Shown here one piece after another: positions 32,500 through 35,900 of a stretch of 35,900 nt of DNA. The notes below the pieces were generated by a model. That model was not told the DNA's origin. It ran no database searches and worked only from the letters and a program-made list of their open reading frames with translations. The position numbers and the translations under genes were made by a program. The first letter of the stretch is position 1. Each line of letters begins with the position of its first letter. The DNA comes from an uncultured Caulobacterales bacterium. Lineage in GTDB: Bacteria > Pseudomonadota > Alphaproteobacteria > Caulobacterales > Maricaulaceae. Where the stretch lies: assembly GCA_937965735.1 (NCBI GenBank), contig CALCKU010000133.1, positions 1 to 35,900 on the forward strand. The letters run 5' to 3'.

Positions 32500-33120
32500 T
32501 TATGACAGCTGGCTGGCAATGTAAAACAGGATAAAAGCAAAGCCACTTATGATTAAAACGGATTTCCCAGTCAAGATTTCGGTTGCGCTACGTTCCCCCC
32601 AATCATAGCGGCGTGTCGAATTTAAATCCTTTCGGTCTGCATAAGAATTTTTTTTCATCCCATCTTTTTTTAACCCACCTGTATTCAATCTTGTAATCTT
32701 GCCCGAAGCCGACTTGCTGATGGTCTTTAACCATGGACTTGCGTGTCCTTTTTGTAAGATTTGCGCTTTTACATGTCTCATAATCTCTTGAATAAGCGCG
32801 TGATTGTCTATTTTGTCGGTTCGCTCTTGTGTTCGTTCTTGTGCCTGCTCTTGGTGTTGAACCCGCGCTTTAGCGACATTAATCGCCTCCCACTCAACAC
32901 GCTCCCCTTCGCGTTCTCCCCCACGTTCTTTCCAAGGCGACTGTATCTTTGAAAATTTATGCATGTCGGTTCTACCAGATTGTACTGTCTTAGGGCGACG
33001 AGACGATTGGTTCTGAAAGGGCTTGGCTTTTTTCTTTTCTGGCCCTTTGAAAAGCGGTACGAAAAAAAATGCGGCTATAAATAAGAAGAAAAGAAATGCT
33101 TCCATAAGACTTACGACCAT
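32500..33120 (-). CDS. Unrecognised membrane protein with N- and C-terminal helices
   Basis: 206 aa. One helix at the N-terminus (LMEAFLFFLFIAAFFFVPLF), a long, highly charged basic/Gln-rich middle part (about 25-185) with heptad-like stretches (VQHQEQAQERTQERTDKI), and one helix at the very C-terminus (SVLIISGFAFILFYIASQL). I do not recognise a family and see no catalytic motif. The ATG at 33120 overlaps by 10 nt the end of a 57-codon repeat ORF (33111-33284). The frame is also open upstream, without a start codon, as far as the pdxH stop. The start is therefore uncertain and translation may be coupled to upstream reading. Confidence 0.6.
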   Translation of the reverse strand: MVVSLMEAFLFFLFIAAFFFVPLFKGPEKKKAKPFQNQSSRRPKTVQSGRTDMHKFSKIQSPWKERGGEREGERVEWEAINVAKARVQHQEQAQERTQERTDKIDNHALIQEIMRHVKAQILQKGHASPWLKTISKSASGKITRLNTGGLKKDGMKKNSYADRKDLNSTRRYDWGERSATEILTGKSVLIISGFAFILFYIASQLS

Positions 33121-33284
33121 TTCATTGATCTTATTTTTTGAATCTGTGGTTTTTTTGATATTGGCGAATTTACGTCTTGCATAGAGCGTTTCACTTTCAC
33201 GGCCTCTCTCACTTTTAAGGCCACTCTTATACTTAAGGCCTCTCTTATACTTAAAACCTCTGTCACTTTTACGCCCTCTTGCAT
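33111..33284 (-). CDS. Possible 57-aa small ORF made of hexapeptide repeats
   Basis: Below the length cut of the ORF track. ATG at 33284, TAA at 33111-33113, overlapping the start of the next gene (...ATGGTCGTAA). The product would consist largely of repeating six-residue units (VKVTEV-LSIREA-LSIRVA-LKVREA-VKVKRS), because the 18-nt DNA array keeps the frame. A TATAAT lies 16 nt before the ATG, but there is no Shine-Dalgarno sequence. It may simply be a minisatellite that happens to be open; a leader peptide or translational coupler for the downstream gene is the alternative. Confidence 0.25.
   Translation of the reverse strand: MQEGVKVTEVLSIREALSIRVALKVREAVKVKRSMQDVNSPISKKPQIQKIRSMKWS
33191..33280. 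repeat. 18-nt x 5 tandem array (minisatellite)
   Basis: Five contiguous 18-nt units: TCACTTTCACGGCCTCTC, TCACTTTTAAGGCCACTC, TTATACTTAAGGCCTCTC, TTATACTTAAAACCTCTG, TCACTTTTACGCCCTCTT. Adjacent units differ by a few bases. The array fills half of the gap between pdxH and the 206-aa membrane protein gene. The unit is a multiple of three and the minus strand is open in two frames through it. Confidence 0.92.
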
Positions 33285-33312
33285 GGTCAATAGAGCATAG
33301 ATTATAAAGGCT

Positions 33313-34014
33313 TTATGGGAAAAGTCTCTGCTTTTCCCAAACGGGCCTGTCGGCCTGAACTGTGTGCGCCTCTTTTTCTACAGGCTTTGTGAAGACAAGC
33401 CGGTCATGCAGGCGAAACGGTCTGTCGCGCCAAAATTCAATACGGATTGGCAACACACGCCAACCATACCAATTCGCAGGGCGGGGAATGTCTTGCCCCT
33501 TAAACCGCGCTTCAACGGCTTTTATCTTTGCCTCTAAGGCTTGACGGGATTCAAGCGGGGCAGATTGCATAGAGGCCCAAGCCCCTATTTGTGAACCGCG
33601 TGCCCTTTTGGCAAAATAAACATCTGATTCTTGGGGCGTGACAGGTTTTGCAAGGCCCCGAATCCGTACAGAGCGCTTTAAACTTTTCCAATGAAAACAA
33701 AGGGCCACGTTCTGACTGTGAAGCAGGTGCTGGCCTTTGACACTGTCTTCATTCGTGTAAAATACAAATCCACCAGAATTCTCGTCTACATCCACACCTT
33801 TAAGCAGAAGCATGCGCACATCCGGCAGGCCGTTCGCATCCACGGTCGCCAGAGACATCGCATTCGGGTCATTGATCTCGGTCTTTTGCGCCTCTTCCAT
33901 CCAACCCTCAAACAATCCGTAAGGTTCAGTTTCTGAAAATATATCAGGATAGTCCATTTCAGAGCGTTTATACGCATCTGTCGAAGGGGTCGGCGGGATC
34001 ACAGAACGCGTCAT
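33313..34014 (-). CDS. pdxH: Pyridoxamine/pyridoxine 5'-phosphate oxidase
   Basis: 233 aa. An FMN enzyme that oxidises PNP/PMP to pyridoxal 5'-phosphate in the cytosol, as a homodimer. Family motifs are in order: 'AMSLATVDANGLPDVRMLLLKGVD' and 'GGFVFYTNEDSVKGQHLL' (FMN binding), 'ALCFHWKSLKRSVRIRGLAKPV', 'RARGSQIGAWAS', 'IPRPANWYGWRVLPIRIEFWRDRPFRLHDRLVF' and the C-terminal 'W...RLFP'. AGGAAATTT before the ATG fits. Divergent from the mini J-domain gene across a 169-nt promoter region. Confidence 0.97.
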   Translation of the reverse strand: MTRSVIPPTPSTDAYKRSEMDYPDIFSETEPYGLFEGWMEEAQKTEINDPNAMSLATVDANGLPDVRMLLLKGVDVDENSGGFVFYTNEDSVKGQHLLHSQNVALCFHWKSLKRSVRIRGLAKPVTPQESDVYFAKRARGSQIGAWASMQSAPLESRQALEAKIKAVEARFKGQDIPRPANWYGWRVLPIRIEFWRDRPFRLHDRLVFTKPVEKEAHTVQADRPVWEKQRLFP

Positions 34015-34041
34015 AAATTTCCTATATAACAGTCTGGTGGA

Positions 34042-34061
34042 CTGTCTTGAGCTGTCTTAAG
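34042..34061. repeat. 10-nt tandem duplication in the pdxH promoter region
   Basis: CTGTCTTGAG followed directly by CTGTCTTAAG, one mismatch. It lies about 30 nt upstream of the pdxH start codon. Confidence 0.7.
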
Positions 34062-34112
34062 CGTAAAATTAACCATATTCATCAGCAGGTTCTTAACCAA
34101 TATAGCCCTATA

Positions 34113-34127
34113 TTAAAGCGTGGTTAA
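34113..34127. promoter_or_regulatory. Candidate CtrA-type site TTAA-N7-TTAA between pdxH and the J-domain gene
   Basis: TTAA-AGCGTGG-TTAA matches the CtrA core with the right 7-nt spacing, about 55 nt upstream of the J-domain start. The surroundings are rich in TTAACC/GGTTAA (34069-34074, 34093-34098, 34122-34127). CtrA is expected in this type of organism, but the match is not proof. Confidence 0.35.
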
Positions 34128-34183
34128 GCATAAATATCTGGCATTATAATCAGGTCTATGCGGTGAGATATTAGGGGTCTTCA

Positions 34184-34399
34184 ATGACACGTCAACAAGC
34201 ACTTATGACATTGGGTTTAAGCCTCTCTGCTCGCGAAGCTGACATTAGAGTGGCTTGGCGCAAGAAAGCTAAATTTTTTCATCCCGACAGTCCTTATGCA
34301 GATAAAAGCGCATTCATAAACGCAAAAGTCGCTTTTGAGACTTTGATCCCGCCCGCTCCGCAAGCCTACCGCGTGCCAGCCGCTAGCCGCGCGTTTTAG
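34184..34399 (+). CDS. Mini J-domain (DnaJ-like) protein
   Basis: 71 aa. Almost only a J-domain: helix I/II 'MTRQQALMTLGLSLSAREADIRVAWRKKAKFFHPDS' with the essential HPD in FFHPDS, then helix III 'FINAKVAFETL'. It has no Gly/Phe, zinc-finger or substrate-binding part, so it could only stimulate Hsp70 (DnaK) ATPase locally. AGGGG lies 8 nt before the ATG. I recall small dnaJ-like genes beside pdxH and before fabI/aroC in other alphaproteobacteria; here fabI is missing between it and aroC. Confidence 0.85.
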   Translation: MTRQQALMTLGLSLSAREADIRVAWRKKAKFFHPDSPYADKSAFINAKVAFETLIPPAPQAYRVPAASRAF

Positions 34400-34610
34400 C
34401 CTTCGGCAGTTATGATTTTTTCATAGCGCCCGAATGTTGAGGGCTCTTGATTTTTGAAAAATGGGTTTTTGCAAATTGAATTTTGCAAGCTTTGGCCAAT
34501 TTTAAGTCTCTGGTACTGACAGCACAAACGGTCTAAAGGGTATCGCGAACCGCTCTAACGCGTTTATCATGCGCAAAACAAGCAAAAGCATAAAGCTCTA
34601 AGGATACGCT

Positions 34611-35681
34611 GTGTCACATAATTCATTTGGACATTTATTCAGGTTTACGACATGGGGCGAAAGTCACGGCCCTGCCATTGGCTGTATTGTTGATGGATGT
34701 CCGCCTAAAATAGATCTATCCGAAGCGGATATTCAAAGCTTTATGGATAAGCGTCGCCCTGGAACCTCTCGCTTTGTCACGCAACGTCAAGAAGCCGATA
34801 AAGTCAAAATTCTGTCGGGTGTATTTGAAGGCAAGACCACAGGCACGCCGATCAGTCTTTTTATCGAAAACACTGACCAGCGCAGTAAAGATTATTCCGA
34901 GATCAAAAAACGCTATCGCCCGGGTCATGCCGATTTAACCTATGACGGAAAATACGGTATTCGTGATTACCGGGGCGGTGGCCGCTCTAGCGCGCGCGAA
35001 ACAGCAAACCGCGTTGCAGCTGGGGCGATTGCACGCAAAATATTAGGCACAGACATTCAGATTCGCGGGGCTGTCATACAACTGGGCACGCAAACCATAA
35101 ATCCGAACAATTGGGACTGGCAAGAAACTGAAAACAATCCGTTTTGGTGTCCAGACTCCCAAGCCGCCAAAGACTGGGAAACCTATCTGGATGATATAAG
35201 AAAGTCGGGTAATTCAGTGGGTGCAATTCTTGAAGTCCGTGCTTCAGGCGTCCCACTCGGATGGGGGGCGCCTGTTTACGCGAAACTCGATCAAGATATT
35301 GCCTCGGGCTTAATGTCCATAAATGCCTGTAAAGGCGTTGAAATCGGCACCGGGTTTAAAGCTGCAAGCTTAACAGGCATAGAAAATGCAGACGAAATAC
35401 GGATGAAAGACAACAAACCCGAATTTTTATCAAATCATTCGGGCGGTATACTCGGCGGCATCTCGAATGGTGATGAAATTGTTGCGCGCCTCGCCATCAA
35501 GCCAACCTCTTCGATTCTCACTGAAGTCCGCTCAATTGATTCCAATGGCCAAGACATTAATGTCCGCACGAAAGGACGACACGACCCGTGTGTTGGAATC
35601 CGCGCCGTACCAGTGGCCGAAGCTATGCTGGCCTGTGTTCTCGCAGACCACAAGCTTCGTCACCGCGCACAAACAGGTTGA
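34611..35681 (+). CDS. aroC: Chorismate synthase
   Basis: 356 aa, full length. Converts 5-enolpyruvylshikimate-3-phosphate to chorismate with reduced FMN, the last common step of aromatic amino acid synthesis (cytosol, homotetramer). Signatures seen: '[17 protein letters not shown]' at the N-terminus, '[22 protein letters not shown]', '[15 protein letters not shown]' and '[26 protein letters not shown]' at the C-terminus. The start is GTG (34611) with AAGGA 7 nt upstream. Confidence 0.98.
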   Translation: MSHNSFGHLFRFTTWGESHGPAIGCIVDGCPPKIDLSEADIQSFMDKRRPGTSRFVTQRQEADKVKILSGVFEGKTTGTPISLFIENTDQRSKDYSEIKKRYRPGHADLTYDGKYGIRDYRGGGRSSARETANRVAAGAIARKILGTDIQIRGAVIQLGTQTINPNNWDWQETENNPFWCPDSQAAKDWETYLDDIRKSGNSVGAILEVRASGVPLGWGAPVYAKLDQDIASGLMSINACKGVEIGTGFKAASLTGIENADEIRMKDNKPEFLSNHSGGILGGISNGDEIVARLAIKPTSSILTEVRSIDSNGQDINVRTKGRHDPCVGIRAVPVAEAMLACVLADHKLRHRAQTG

Positions 35682-35700
35682 ACGAACCCCACACAATAAA

Positions 35701-35781
35701 CAAGGCGAATATTATAGTCAGACAGCCAAAGAGAAGGCGATCTGAAAAATAAATTAGCTCTTTTAATTAAACTCGCCTTGT
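35701..35781. other. Long-loop inverted repeat downstream of aroC
   Basis: CAAGGCGA at 35701-35708 pairs with TCGCCTTG at 35773-35780 (9 bp counting the flanking A/T). A second AAGGCGA at 35734-35740 offers an alternative partner. The loop is long and no T-tract follows, so its role in ending transcription is doubtful. Confidence 0.35.
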
Positions 35782-35809
35782 GGAGACATTAGCCTTGTAC
35801 GAGACATTA
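35775..35809. repeat. 17/18-nt tandem duplication
   Basis: GCCTTGTGGAGACATTA is followed directly by GCCTTGTACGAGACATTA. A further partial unit ACCTTATAAC follows. It lies between the convergent aroC and VOC genes. Confidence 0.85.
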
Positions 35810-35841
35810 ACCTTATAACTTCACCCGCTTTTGCAAACCCG

Positions 35842-35900
35842 TTAGCTAAAATCGAAAAAGCAAAGCTTATTGCCATCTGGATCTTTTACATACGCGCCGT
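35842..35900 (-). CDS. VOC-family (glyoxalase/bleomycin-resistance fold) protein, C-terminal end only
   Basis: Partial; the gene enters from the right edge. The last 18 codons read ...AYVKDPDGNKLCFFDFS, followed by TAA. 'DPDGN(K/L)' with a following hydrophobic strand is the typical C-terminal metal-site strand of vicinal-oxygen-chelate proteins. The exact enzyme cannot be told from this fragment. It is too short for the ORF track. Confidence 0.7.
   Translation of the reverse strand, partial: GAYVKDPDGNKLCFFDFS

Noticed and set aside
33191-33280. CRISPR array
   Set aside because: The units are contiguous 18-mers without spacers; this is a minisatellite.

Overview
The window looks like a chromosomal segment of a moderately AT-rich alphaproteobacterium, probably a marine prosthecate type related to Hyphomonadaceae/Maricaulales. 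Evidence: a MucR/Ros regulator, a DivJ/PleC-type histidine kinase, a DUF6456 + stand-alone DnaA-domain-IV pair, a DUF2336 protein, a split Mrp antiporter operon and a TtpC/DUF3450-type TonB system. The lineage call is inference. I see no phage, IS element, CRISPR array or rRNA.

Layout. 1-3.4 kb: a BcsB-like cellulose-synthase periplasmic subunit (+) with an unusually long disordered linker, facing a DivJ/PleC-like kinase (-). 5.4-8.2 kb: sufE (+), then DUF6456, a DnaA-C protein, a PAS_5 protein and a MucR-like regulator (all -). 8.2-16.4 kb: a tightly overlapping minus-strand operon for a Mrp-type cation/H+ antiporter, in the order E-F-G-(MbhD/MbhE fusion)-B-C-D1-D2-small membrane protein-D3, with the mucR-like gene overlapping its 3' end. 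There is no fused mrpA; its parts appear to be distributed over D2 (NuoL/MrpA-like) and the MbhD/E protein. 16.6-20.2 kb: a DUF2336 protein (-) divergent from oligopeptidase B (+). A strong bidirectional terminator lies at 20.6 kb.

20.6-27.5 kb: a minus-strand energy-transduction operon, in transcription order DUF3450, DUF3450, TtpC-like MotA/TolQ/ExbB, ExbB, ExbD, ExbD, TonB, TPR protein. It resembles the Vibrio TonB2-TtpC arrangement but has paralogous pairs of DUF3450 and ExbD. Its longer intercistronic gaps hold perfect or near-perfect stem-loops. A tRNA-Gln(TTG) gene lies upstream.

28-35.9 kb: SppA (+), a small exported protein (+), an MBL-fold hydrolase (+), a DUF1499 membrane protein (-), an unrecognised two-helix membrane protein (-) preceded by an 18-nt x 5 tandem array that itself is a 57-codon ORF, pdxH (-), a mini J-domain protein (+), aroC (+) and, at the very edge, the C-terminus of a VOC-family protein (-). 

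A window-wide pattern is the number of short tandem duplications (7-18 nt units) lying in or at the edge of intergenic DNA. Other points worth a second look are start-codon problems (the kinase has no ATG/GTG upstream in a frame that still looks coding), loss of zinc ligands in the MucR homologue, a histone-H1-like tail on a Mrp subunit, and candidate CtrA-type TTAA-N7-TTAA sites.
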